Positions 49,874 through 57,871 of a stretch of DNA of 64,000 nucleotides are shown here, piece by piece (position 1 is the stretch's first letter; the number at the start of each line of letters is the position of its first letter). The notes under the pieces were generated by a model that was not told the DNA's origin, made no database searches, and saw only the letters and a list, made by a program, of their open reading frames with translations. A program made the translations under genes and the position numbers. This DNA is from Humibacillus xanthopallidus (GTDB lineage Bacteria > Actinomycetota > Actinomycetes > Actinomycetales > Dermatophilaceae), in contig NZ_VFPM01000003.1 in NCBI RefSeq assembly GCF_006716675.1, positions 744,001 to 808,000 on the forward strand, in the 5' to 3' direction.

Positions 49874-50027
49874 TGTGAGAGGAGACTCACAGCCCCCCGC
49901 CGGCGCGACTGTCTCAATGTGAGAGGTGGGGCCGGTGCGCACCGGGTGCGTCTCACTTTGAGACGGTCCCCTGCTATCCACAGCAGGGCATTGCACCGTG
50001 GGGCTGTCGAACCTGAGACTCTTCAGG
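49874..50027. promoter_or_regulatory. Cluster of TCTCA/TGAGA palindromes in the prm control region
   Basis: Four inverted repeats lie in the 274-base divergent gap. They are TGTGAG-N6-CTCACA (49874-49891), TCTCA-ATG-TGAGA (49912-49924), GTCTCA-CTT-TGAGAC (49950-49964) and CCTGA-N6-TCAGG (50012-50027). The first three centres are about 35 and 39 bases apart. They are the likely binding sites of the adjacent activator. Confidence 0.7.
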
Positions 50028-50083
50028 GGAGACGACCGGCCCGCACTGGCGCGGGACGTGCTCACCTGAGAGGAGGCGTGTCG

Positions 50084-51868
50084 ATGACGCACAGCCACGA
50101 GGGACCCCGCGCTCGCGACGCGTTCATCGCGTCCGGGGTGCTCGACCGGTCGGTGCGAGACGTCGTCGGGAGCTCGTGGAAGCGCAGCACCCAGGCCGGG
50201 GTGAGCCCCACGCTCGTCGAGCCGTCGTATGCCGGCGCGCTGGGTAAGTCGCAGCAGCTCAACGCCCTTGTGAGCCGGGTCATGCACCGGATGGCCGACG
50301 GCCTCGCGGGCGAGCCGGTGAGCATGATCTTCGCCGACCCGACCGGGCGCGTCATCCATCGCATCTGCCCCGACACCACCTTCGGCCGCCGGCTCGAGAA
50401 GGTCAGCCTGGCGCCCGGCTTCACCTACGCCGAGGACAGCGTCGGCACGAACGGCATCGGGACCGCGCTCCTGACGCGCACCCCGACGCTCATCGTCGGC
50501 AGCGAGCACTTCACCGAGCCGCTCATGGCCTTCGCCTGCGCCGGAGCACCGGTCCACCACCCGATCAGCGGCGGTCTCGTCGGGGTGCTCGACCTCACCT
50601 GCGAGGCCGGGGTCTCGAACGCCCTGCTGCTGACCTACGCGCGCTCGATCGCCGAGCGCATCGAGGACGAGATCCTCGCCACGGTGTCGGTCAGCGAGAT
50701 GACGCTCCTGCGCGACTACCTCGCGGCGTGCCGGCACGCGACGGGCCCCGTCCTCGCTCTCAGCGAGGACATCGTCATGATGAACCACCTCGCCCAGCAG
50801 CGTCTCGACGCCGCCGACCGGACTGCCCTCGTCGCCCGCACCGACGATGCCGTCGGTGAGGTGCTGCCCCGCACCCTCGTGGCCGACCTGCCGAGCGGTG
50901 CGATCGCCCGCCTCGACTACCGGCCGACCTCGGTCGGGTCCGCCGTCGTCGGCGGCGTCTTCCGGGTGCAGATCCAGGAAGCCTCGTCGCGGCCGCTTCG
51001 CTCGTCCGACTCGCGTGCCCTGTCGGCGCAGCTGCCCGGCGTCGCGGGCACGAGCCCGGAGTGGACGAGGGCGGGCGCCCAGCTGCGCGAGTCGCATCGC
51101 GCCGGCACCTGGGTGCTCCTCGTCGGAGAGCGGGGCGTCGGCAAGCATGCCCTCGCCCGTGCGGTCCACGTGGCGGAGTCACCGGCCCGGCACCTGCGGG
51201 TGCTCGATGCCGAGACGGCGGCCCTGGACCCCGACGAGTGGTTCCAGCACCTCGAGGACGAGCTCGTGAGCGAGGAGGGCACCCTCATCATCCGGCACAT
51301 CGACCGGCTGCCGGCCTCGCTCGTCGGGTCGGTGTCGAGCCGCCTCCTCGAGGAGTCGGACCGGTCGCACTCCGCCCCGGCCCGGTGGGTCGTCGCGACC
51401 CGCGAGGCGTCCGTCGTCGACGACGCCCTCGAGTCGCAGATCGTGCCGTGCTTCGACCGCACGATCAACGTCGAGCCCCTGCGCCACCGCCCGGACGACA
51501 TCCGGGCGATGATCCCGGCGATGCTGCGCACGCTCTCGCCGTCACGCGACCTGCAGATCTCGCCGCGGGCGGTCAACCAGCTGGCCCGGCACCCGTGGCC
51601 GGGCAACGCGACCCAGCTGCGTGACGTGCTGCGCCGCGTGCTCGCCGCCAAGCGCACCGGCACGATCGAGCTCGCCGACCTGCCGCCGGAGTGCATGGCC
51701 GTGGGGCGGCGCACCCTGACGCCGCTCGAGTCGCTCGAGCGCGACGCCATCACCCGGGCCCTCGCCGACCACGGCGGCAACAAGGGCAAGGCCGCCGAGC
51801 ACCTCGGCATGTCGCGCGCGACGATCTATCGCAAGATCCGCGGCTACAACATCGACACGCGTCGCTGA
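50084..51868 (+). CDS. Fis-type transcriptional activator of the prm operon (GAF-degenerate AAA+-HTH)
   Basis: A 594-residue AcoR/MimR-like regulator. An N-terminal GAF-like sensor region (about 60-220, with YAEDSVGTNGIGTAL) precedes a degraded AAA+ domain. Its Walker A is GERGVGKH, Walker B reads LIIRHID instead of a DE-containing strand, and no GAFTGA loop exists, so contact with sigma-54 is not expected. The C-terminal Fis helix-turn-helix (NKGKAAEHLGMSRATIYRKI) is intact. ATG at 50084 follows AGGAGG. Divergent from prmA. Automatic annotation as sigma-54-dependent would be misleading. Confidence 0.9.
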   Translation: MTHSHEGPRARDAFIASGVLDRSVRDVVGSSWKRSTQAGVSPTLVEPSYAGALGKSQQLNALVSRVMHRMADGLAGEPVSMIFADPTGRVIHRICPDTTFGRRLEKVSLAPGFTYAEDSVGTNGIGTALLTRTPTLIVGSEHFTEPLMAFACAGAPVHHPISGGLVGVLDLTCEAGVSNALLLTYARSIAERIEDEILATVSVSEMTLLRDYLAACRHATGPVLALSEDIVMMNHLAQQRLDAADRTALVARTDDAVGEVLPRTLVADLPSGAIARLDYRPTSVGSAVVGGVFRVQIQEASSRPLRSSDSRALSAQLPGVAGTSPEWTRAGAQLRESHRAGTWVLLVGERGVGKHALARAVHVAESPARHLRVLDAETAALDPDEWFQHLEDELVSEEGTLIIRHIDRLPASLVGSVSSRLLEESDRSHSAPARWVVATREASVVDDALESQIVPCFDRTINVEPLRHRPDDIRAMIPAMLRTLSPSRDLQISPRAVNQLARHPWPGNATQLRDVLRRVLAAKRTGTIELADLPPECMAVGRRTLTPLESLERDAITRALADHGGNKGKAAEHLGMSRATIYRKIRGYNIDTRR

Positions 51869-51872
51869 CGCC

Positions 51873-53204
51873 TCAGGAGGGCAGCAGGATCGACACGGCG
51901 TGGATGAGCATGCCGATGAGGCCGCCGACGAGCGTGCCGTTGATCCGGATGAACTGCAGGTCGCGGCCGACCTGCAGCTCGACGCGCTCTGCGGTCTCCT
52001 TGCCGTCCCAGCGGTCCACGGTGTGGCTGATGATCTTCGTCAGCTCCGTGCCGTAGCGCTCCACGGCATACACCGTCGCGTCGCAGATGCGCGTGTCGAT
52101 GCGGTCGCGCAGCGTGCGGTCGGCGAGCAGCCGCTCCGCGAGACCCGTGACCTCCTCCACCGCGCGGGTGCGCACCGGGCCAGCCTCGTCCTCGAGGGCA
52201 GAGATGGCGACGGCCCGGAGCGAGCCCCAGAGCGACATCGCCGTGTCGACGACCTGGGGGTGGGTGAGGAGCCGCTCCTTGAGCCGCTCGGCCTTCTCCT
52301 GCGTCACCGGGTCGTGCTGGAGGTCTGCGGCGAGGTCGACGAGCAGCTTGTCGAGAGCCCGGCGCACGTCGTGCTCCGGGTCACGGCGGATGTCGGCGAG
52401 CCACTTGAGGGCCTCGGTGTGGATCTTGCGGGCGACGAGGTCGTTGACCGCCGTCGGCACCCACGTCGGGGCCCGCTGGGTGATGAGGGACTCGAAGAGG
52501 TCCTCGTTGTCGACGAGCCAGGCCCGCATCTCGTCGAGGGCGAGGTCGACGAGGCCGACGTGGGCCTGGTCGCGCACGACCTGGTCGAGCAGTCCTCCCG
52601 CGAGCGAGCTGACCGGCTCCTGGACGAGCCGGGGCAGCACCGCCTGCTCGATGACGGCCCGCACGTCCTCGTCAGGGATGCGGTGCAGGGCGTGAACGGT
52701 GACGGTGGCGACCTCGTCGACGAGGCGCTTGGCGTGCCCGGGGGCGAGGGCCCACTCCGCCGCCCGTCGGGTCGGCTCGGCATCGAGGACGCGCTCGCGG
52801 ATGATGTCCTCGCGCATGAAGTTCTCGCCGACGAACTCCTCGAGGCTCTTGCCGATCATCTCCTTCTTGCGCGGGATGAGGGCGGTGTGCGGGATCGGCA
52901 GGCCGAGCGGGTGGCGGAAGATCGCCGTCACGGCGAACCAGTCGGCGCAGGCGCCGACCATGGACGCCTCGGCCCCGGCGTTGACGAAGCCGAGCAGCCC
53001 TTCGTCGTGGCCGCGGGTCAGGACGTAGACGATGGCGGCGAGGACGAGCAGACCGGTGGCGACGAGCCGCATCCTCCTGAGGTCGCGACGTCGCTGGGCG
53101 TCGAGCGCCGGGTCGACCATGAAGCCGAGCGGACCGCTGGGCACGGAGGTCCGGGCAGCGGCCGGCACATCGGTTGCCGATGGGGCGGTAGTCACGGGCG
53201 GCAC
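51873..53204 (-). CDS. DUF445 family membrane protein
   Basis: Protein of unknown function, 443 residues. A transmembrane helix lies near residues 46-64 and another hydrophobic stretch closes the C-terminus (LVGGLIGMLIHAVSIL). Between them is a long helical region with the DUF445 signature ADWFAVTAIFRHPLGLPIPHTALIP. The frame begins at GTG 53204; a second GTG three codons later has the better-spaced AGAGG. It is convergent with the prm activator gene, 4 bases apart. Confidence 0.87.
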   Translation of the reverse strand: MPPVTTAPSATDVPAAARTSVPSGPLGFMVDPALDAQRRRDLRRMRLVATGLLVLAAIVYVLTRGHDEGLLGFVNAGAEASMVGACADWFAVTAIFRHPLGLPIPHTALIPRKKEMIGKSLEEFVGENFMREDIIRERVLDAEPTRRAAEWALAPGHAKRLVDEVATVTVHALHRIPDEDVRAVIEQAVLPRLVQEPVSSLAGGLLDQVVRDQAHVGLVDLALDEMRAWLVDNEDLFESLITQRAPTWVPTAVNDLVARKIHTEALKWLADIRRDPEHDVRRALDKLLVDLAADLQHDPVTQEKAERLKERLLTHPQVVDTAMSLWGSLRAVAISALEDEAGPVRTRAVEEVTGLAERLLADRTLRDRIDTRICDATVYAVERYGTELTKIISHTVDRWDGKETAERVELQVGRDLQFIRINGTLVGGLIGMLIHAVSILLPS

Positions 53205-53229
53205 CTCTCGTGTCAGTCGCGGGTCGTGC

Positions 53230-53985
53230 TCAGGTCGCTGCCTCCAGCGCGAAGGTCAGCGCATCGATCCTCGCACGGGTCTCGCCGTCAGTCGCGATCC
53301 GCTCCCCGATGCGGGTGGCGATCGCCCCCACCTCGTCGGCGCCCAGCCCGGGCCGCAGGCGCAGCACGATGCGCAGCACCCCGGCGCCGACCGGCTCCCC
53401 CGCCTCCACCCGGTGCCCGTTGACTTGGGGCTCCGTCGCCACGGCGGTGCGCACCGCGGCGGCCACGTGGTCGTCGCGGTGGCTCGGCAGCCAGGGCCGT
53501 TGCTGCGCGAGTGCCCAGAGCATGCTCGGGCGCAGCACGGTCGCGTGTGGGGAGGCCACGTCGACGACGAGCACCTGGCACTCCTCCGAGATCGCGGCCT
53601 GGGCCGCGGCCGAGGCGGTGACCGGCACGGGCCGCGCATGAGCGTCCCAGGCAGCGAGGCTCTCGAGCGAGGTGAAGACCGGCAGCGCCCGCGCGCCGTC
53701 TGGTGAGGTGAGCGTGACGGCGGCCATGTCGCTGCGGGTCTCGACGACGTGGGCACCCGACTCGTCCACCTCGTCGGCCACCGCGACGACAGGCACGAGC
53801 CACCGCGCCGAGGCCGCACGGCCGAGCAGCTCGACCTCCGCGTCGGCGTCGGGGTGCTCGTGGACGGCCGCGAGCGTCGCCATGAGGGCGGGATCGGCGC
53901 CCCCGGTGTCGCCCGCGAAGCCGTGCGACGGGATCGACTTGCCCGCCCAGGCCTGACCGGCGGAGTCGGTGGGCAGGTCGCTCAT
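53230..53985 (-). CDS. SseB-like protein
   Basis: A 251-residue protein whose middle (WLVPVVAVADEVDESGAHVV to SLAAWDAHARPVPV) matches the SseB N-terminal domain. SseB-domain proteins are common beside hisA in actinobacteria but their function is unknown. The start overlaps the priA stop by four bases. A C-terminal domain of about 90 residues (VLRIVLRLRPGLGADEVGAI) resembles the SseB C-terminal half. Confidence 0.8.
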   Translation of the reverse strand: MSDLPTDSAGQAWAGKSIPSHGFAGDTGGADPALMATLAAVHEHPDADAEVELLGRAASARWLVPVVAVADEVDESGAHVVETRSDMAAVTLTSPDGARALPVFTSLESLAAWDAHARPVPVTASAAAQAAISEECQVLVVDVASPHATVLRPSMLWALAQQRPWLPSHRDDHVAAAVRTAVATEPQVNGHRVEAGEPVGAGVLRIVLRLRPGLGADEVGAIATRIGERIATDGETRARIDALTFALEAAT

Positions 53986-54761
53986 CGGCCGGGCCTGCCG
54001 GCGACGTCGAGCGCCTCCGGCAGGGTGAAGGCGCCCCGGTAGAGGGCCGACCCGACGATGGCTCCCTCGACGCCCTCGCCCACGAGGGTGCGGATCGTCG
54101 CGATGTCCTCGAGGGTGGAGACACCTCCGCTCGCGATGACCGGACGGTCGGTCCTCGCGCAGACGTCGCGGAGTAGCTGCACGTTGGGGCCCTGGAGCAT
54201 GCCGTCCTTGTTGACGTCGGTCACGACGTAGCGCGCGCAGCCCTCGGCGTCGAGTCGCGCCAGCGTCTCCCACAGGTCTCCGCCCTCACGCGTCCAGCCA
54301 CGGGCCGCGAGGGTGGTCCCGCGCACGTCGAGGCCGATCGCGACGCGGTCGCCGTGCTCGGCGATGATCGAGGCCGTCCACTCCGGGTCCTCGAGCGCTG
54401 CCGTGCCGATGTTGACCCGGCGGCAGCCGGTCGCGAGCGCCGCCTCGAGCGAGTGCGCGTCGCGGATGCCACCCGAGAGCTCGACCTGGAGGTCGAGGCG
54501 TCCGACGATCGAGGAGATGAGCTCGCGGTTGCTCCCCCGGCCGAAGGCCGCGTCGAGGTCGACGAGGTGGATCCACTCCGCTCCGGCGTCCTGCCAGGCC
54601 TTCGCGGCCTCCCACGGGTCGCCGAACCGTCCACCGCTGCCGGCGACACCCTGGACGAGCTGCACCGCCTGGCCCTCGGAGATGTCCACCGCCGGCAGCA
54701 GCTCGAGCCGTGGCACGGCGGCCTGCTCGTCGGTCGACTGGTCGTTTTGCTGGCCGGTCAT
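53982..54761 (-). CDS. priA: Phosphoribosyl isomerase A (bifunctional HisA/TrpF)
   Basis: TIM-barrel isomerase of 259 residues acting on ProFAR in histidine synthesis. In actinobacteria that lack trpF the same enzyme also isomerises PRA in tryptophan synthesis. LLPAVDISEGQAVQLVQG, GGIRD and VIASGGVSTLEDI are characteristic; catalytic Asp residues are in PAVDIS and VTDVNKDG. ATG at 54761 follows GAGGAG. It is separated from the hisDCBH block by 2.5 kb of mostly unrelated genes. An acidic N-terminal extension of about 15 residues precedes the barrel. Confidence 0.93.
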   Translation of the reverse strand: MTGQQNDQSTDEQAAVPRLELLPAVDISEGQAVQLVQGVAGSGGRFGDPWEAAKAWQDAGAEWIHLVDLDAAFGRGSNRELISSIVGRLDLQVELSGGIRDAHSLEAALATGCRRVNIGTAALEDPEWTASIIAEHGDRVAIGLDVRGTTLAARGWTREGGDLWETLARLDAEGCARYVVTDVNKDGMLQGPNVQLLRDVCARTDRPVIASGGVSTLEDIATIRTLVGEGVEGAIVGSALYRGAFTLPEALDVAGRPGR

Positions 54762-54887
54762 CGGGACGGCTCCTCGGTTCCTCGGTCTGGATGTTCGGTC
54801 GTCGTGGCATCGGCAGCCGCCCAGCGCAGGTCGGGCAGCAACCCCCGAGTATGCCGTGTGGCGCGCCGCCGCGCCTGAGGTGCCCGC

Positions 54888-54920
54888 GTGCACCGAGAGT
54901 TCACCATCCGTCCACCGGAG
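54888..54920 (+). promoter_or_regulatory. PHO-box-like direct repeat upstream of a secreted phosphoesterase
   Basis: Three adjacent 11-bp units, GTGCACCGAGA, GTTCACCATCC and GTCCACCGGAG, each fit GTxCACC plus four bases, the PhoP direct-repeat unit of Streptomyces. The block ends 93 bases before the gene start. Phosphate-starvation control is inferred. Confidence 0.65.
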
Positions 54921-55013
54921 CGGGGCCCCGTCGGCACCCGGCGCCGGGCCGCTGTCGCAAGGCTCGGGACCGACCCTCGAAACACCGACACCAGCGCAAC
55001 CCCAGGAGAACTC

Positions 55014-56057
55014 GTGACCCGTCCCCAGAGGCGTGCCGCGTCGACGCTCGCCCTCGTCGTCGCAGCGCTGACCGCCGCTGTCGCCCCTCTCGCCGCAGCC
55101 TCGGCCGCCCCGGCCGCCCCGCCGCCGTCCGGATCGAACGGCGGCTTCTCGTTCGCCGTCATCGGCGACGTGCCCTACGGCGCCCCCCAGATCGAGGCCT
55201 TCCCGGGCTGGATCGACCAGATCAACGCAGCCAAGCCGTCGCTGACCTTCCACGTCGGAGACATCAAGAACGGCTCCAGCCGGTGCGACGACGCCTACTA
55301 CCGGATGATCCGCGCCGACTTCGACCGCTTCGAGAAGCCGCTGATCTACACCCCGGGCGACAACGAGTGGACCGACTGCCACCGGCCCAACAACGGCGCC
55401 TACCACCCGCTCGAGCGTCTCGCCTTCGACCGCTCGGTCTTCTTCGACCGGCCCGGCCGGACCCTCGGACAGGCGCCCGCGCCGGTCACCTCCCAGGCGG
55501 CTGCCGGCTTCCCGGAGAACGTCCAGCTACGCCGCGCCGGCGTGCAGTTCGCTGCGATCCACGTCGTCGGGAGCAACGACGGGCTCCAGCCGTGGACCGG
55601 CCTGGGCCTGACGACGGCGACCCCGGAGCAGCTCGCAGCCGAGCAGGCCCGCATGGACAACGCCCTCGCGGTGGTGCGCTCGAGCTTCGCCGCGGCGCGC
55701 GAGCACCACGACCGGGCCGTGGTCATCCTCCAGCAGGCCGACATGTTCGACCCGACCTACACGCCGACCTCGAGCGACATCTCGGCGTTCACTCCCCTGG
55801 TGCGGACCCTCGTGGAGGAGTCATCGACGTTCGACGGCGACGTCTACCTGCTGAACGGAGACAGCCACGTCTACAACGCCGACCGTCCGCTGGCGGCCGG
55901 CTCGGCCTGGCTCACGACGTACGGCGTCGCGGGCTCGGCCGACAACCTCCAGCGAATCACCGTCGACGGGTCGGCCAACAACACCGACTGGCTCCGGATG
56001 ACGGTACGCGCCACCGGTCCCGCGCTCGCGTGGGAGCGAGTCCCGTACACCCCCTGA
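55014..56057 (+). CDS. Secreted metallophosphoesterase-like protein
   Basis: Exported 347-residue protein. The N-terminus is a Sec signal peptide (RPQRRAASTLALVVAALTAA... ending AASAAPAAP). The calcineurin-like phosphoesterase motifs follow in order: GDVPYG, HVGDIKNG, TPGDNEWTDC and NGDSHVYNAD. GTG at 55014 has AGGAG six bases upstream; the frame open to 54888 runs through the PHO-box repeat and lacks a signal sequence. It is probably extracellular and involved in phosphate release. Substrate unknown. Confidence 0.87.
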   Translation: MTRPQRRAASTLALVVAALTAAVAPLAAASAAPAAPPPSGSNGGFSFAVIGDVPYGAPQIEAFPGWIDQINAAKPSLTFHVGDIKNGSSRCDDAYYRMIRADFDRFEKPLIYTPGDNEWTDCHRPNNGAYHPLERLAFDRSVFFDRPGRTLGQAPAPVTSQAAAGFPENVQLRRAGVQFAAIHVVGSNDGLQPWTGLGLTTATPEQLAAEQARMDNALAVVRSSFAAAREHHDRAVVILQQADMFDPTYTPTSSDISAFTPLVRTLVEESSTFDGDVYLLNGDSHVYNADRPLAAGSAWLTTYGVAGSADNLQRITVDGSANNTDWLRMTVRATGPALAWERVPYTP

Positions 56058-56063
56058 CCCACC

Positions 56064-56123
56064 CCGATCGAAAGAGCAGTCCGTCAGGCGGTCACGCACC
56101 CGACGAACTGCTCTTTCGATTGG
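56064..56123. repeat. Palindromic intergenic repeat, copy B
   Basis: Arms 56064-56088 and 56099-56123 pair with three mismatches. The right arm contains GACGAACTGCTCTTTCGATT, shared with copy C (56708-56731) and nearly with copy A (39391-39458). It begins seven bases after the phosphoesterase stop codon. Confidence 0.85.
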
Positions 56124-56306
56124 GTGGGGGCGGCTGCCCCAGGGGAGATGGACCGCCATCAACCGGCATACCGCAGCAGCCCCGCGTCGGCGCATGTCAT
56201 AGCGGTCCGCCTGCTGCCACGAACCTGCCTGCGACAGCCCCAGGGCGTCGGTGATGCGGCGTACCGTCGAGAGTCCCACCCCTTGCCACGAGGAGAGCTG
56301 GTCGCC

Positions 56307-56681
56307 ATGGCCGTTCGCTACATCGTCGACGACGTCAACGCAGCGGTGGCGTTCTACACCGAACACCTCGGCTTCGGGATCACGATGGGGCCCCTCCCGG
56401 GATTCGCCATCCTGACTCGGGGGGATCTCCGCCTGTTGCTCAACGAGCCCGGAGCAGGCAGCGCCGGTCATGCCGGCGAAGACACCGGGTCACCCCCTGC
56501 GCCGGGGGGCTGGAACCGCTTTCAGATCGAGGTCACGGATCTCGATGAGACCGTCGAGACCCTCCGGGCTGCCGGGGTGACCTTCCGAGGCGGCGTCGCG
56601 TCGGGTGCCGGAGGCCGCCAGATCCTCGCGGAGGACCCTGCGGGAAACCCGGTCGAGCTCTTCGAACCGCCTGCCCGGTGA
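56307..56681 (+). CDS. VOC-superfamily (glyoxalase/bleomycin-resistance-like) protein
   Basis: Single-domain protein of 124 residues, AVRYIVDDVNAAVAFYTEHLGF at the start and NPVELFEPP at the end, with beta-alpha-beta-beta-beta units of the vicinal oxygen chelate fold. The final Glu (VELFEP) is a usual metal ligand; other ligands are not clear. ATG at 56307 follows AGGAG. Function cannot be assigned. It lies between two copies of the palindromic repeat, suggesting a mobile or shuffled segment. Confidence 0.82.
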   Translation: MAVRYIVDDVNAAVAFYTEHLGFGITMGPLPGFAILTRGDLRLLLNEPGAGSAGHAGEDTGSPPAPGGWNRFQIEVTDLDETVETLRAAGVTFRGGVASGAGGRQILAEDPAGNPVELFEPPAR

Positions 56682-56707
56682 GCACGCTGCGGCCGGGCGG
56701 CGACGCA

Positions 56708-56731
56708 CCTGACGAACTGCTCTTTCGATTG
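56708..56731. repeat. Palindromic intergenic repeat, copy C (right arm only)
   Basis: CCTGACGAACTGCTCTTTCG continuing to position 56731; the left arm is missing. Shares 22 of 24 bases with the right arm of copy B. Lies between convergent genes. Confidence 0.8.
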
Positions 56732-56762
56732 ACGGGGGGCGGAGGGAAGCTGCCTGCTTTGT

Positions 56763-57167
56763 CTACGCCGGGGCGTCCGGGCTGACCGGGTTGACTGGAT
56801 CGCCCGGGTCGACCGCGCTCGCAGGGTCGGCGGTGCCCGTCTGGCTCGCCGTCTGAGCCGCGGCTCCTGCAGTGATCTCCGCGCGGTTCTTCCACACGAC
56901 GTAGGCGAGGCCCACGACGAGGACGAGGACGATGAGGCCGATGCGGACCGGCCACGACAGGTCGAGCAGCGTCGTCACGACGAGCGTGCCGAGGGCGGTG
57001 CCCACCGTGGTCGGCAGCCCGGGCCTGCTCGCGCGTCGGCGCGGCTGGAGGGCGCTGCTCGTCCGGCGCCTCGTCGTCGCGGTGCGCCGCTTCGTGCGGC
57101 GTGCCGTGCTGCTGGTCGCCCGCGAGCTCGATCCCATCGTGCTGCGGGGCGTCTTCTTCGTCGCCAT
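56763..57167 (-). CDS. Small membrane protein downstream of hisH
   Basis: A 134-residue protein. The first 55 residues are basic and Ser/Thr/Arg-rich, followed by two hydrophobic segments (TTVGTALGTLVVTTLLDL and VRIGLIVLVLVVGLAYVVW), then a Pro/Asp tail. It is therefore a two-helix membrane protein with a basic cytoplasmic end. ATG at 57167 follows GAGGGAG. Genes like this often follow hisH in Micrococcales; no function is known. Confidence 0.75.
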   Translation of the reverse strand: MATKKTPRSTMGSSSRATSSTARRTKRRTATTRRRTSSALQPRRRASRPGLPTTVGTALGTLVVTTLLDLSWPVRIGLIVLVLVVGLAYVVWKNRAEITAGAAAQTASQTGTADPASAVDPGDPVNPVSPDAPA

Positions 57168-57232
57168 CGGCTGCTCCCTCGTCGGCCGATCCGCCTGTGC
57201 GACAGACGGATCGGGTCTCACACACACGTCCG

Positions 57233-57871
57233 TCAGAGGCTGCGGACCCAGTTCTCGAGCAAGGTGGCGCCCGCGTCACCGGACTTCTCCGGGTGGAACT
57301 GGGTCGCGGCCAGGGCGCCGTTCTCGACCGCCGCGACGAACGGGGCGCCGTGCCGCGCCCACGTGACCTTGGGCGCGACGCGGACGAACGCGCCCGAGGG
57401 CTCGAGCGTCCAGTGCTGCACGGCATACGAGTGCACGAAGTAGAAGCGCTCGTGCTCGACGCCACGGAAGAGGCCGGACCCGGACGGGACCTCGACCTCG
57501 GACCAGCCCATGTGGGGGACGACGGCGGCCGGGAGGCGCTCGACGGTGCCGGGCCACTCCCCCAGCCCCTCGACCGGTGTGGCCGACGGCTCGGTGGAGC
57601 CCTCGAAGAGCACCTGCATGCCGACGCAGACTCCGAGCACGGGTCGCCCTCCGCTGAGACGCCGGTCGATGATGCGCGGCCCGTGGGCTGCGGCAAGGCC
57701 TGCCATGCAGGCGTGGAAGTTGCCGACCCCGGGCACGAAGAGGCCGTCGCACGCGAGGGCCGCGGCGGGGTCGGCCGTCAGGGTCACGGACGCGCCGACG
57801 CGCTCGAGCGCGCGCACGGCCGAGCGCACGTTGCCGCTGCCGTAGTCGAGGACGACGACGTCCTTGGTCAC
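57233..57871 (-). CDS. hisH: Imidazole glycerol phosphate synthase, glutaminase subunit
   Basis: Class I glutamine amidotransferase, 212 residues, that supplies ammonia to HisF. Catalytic Cys82 is in LGVCVGMQ, with His193 and Glu195 in QFHPEKS. GTG at 57871 overlaps the hisB stop. hisF, its partner, is not in this window. Confidence 0.95.
   Translation of the reverse strand: MTKDVVVLDYGSGNVRSAVRALERVGASVTLTADPAAALACDGLFVPGVGNFHACMAGLAAAHGPRIIDRRLSGGRPVLGVCVGMQVLFEGSTEPSATPVEGLGEWPGTVERLPAAVVPHMGWSEVEVPSGSGLFRGVEHERFYFVHSYAVQHWTLEPSGAFVRVAPKVTWARHGAPFVAAVENGALAATQFHPEKSGDAGATLLENWVRSL

Noticed and set aside
49810..50083. Sigma-54 (-24/-12) promoter for prmA
   Set aside because: No TGGCAC-N5-TTGC match; actinobacteria generally lack rpoN and the activator lacks GAFTGA.
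41574..50083. Recent horizontal transfer of the prm cluster from base composition
   Set aside because: GC content and codon use look like the surroundings by eye; the lower density of the CGGCATAC octamer is suggestive but too few counts to claim.
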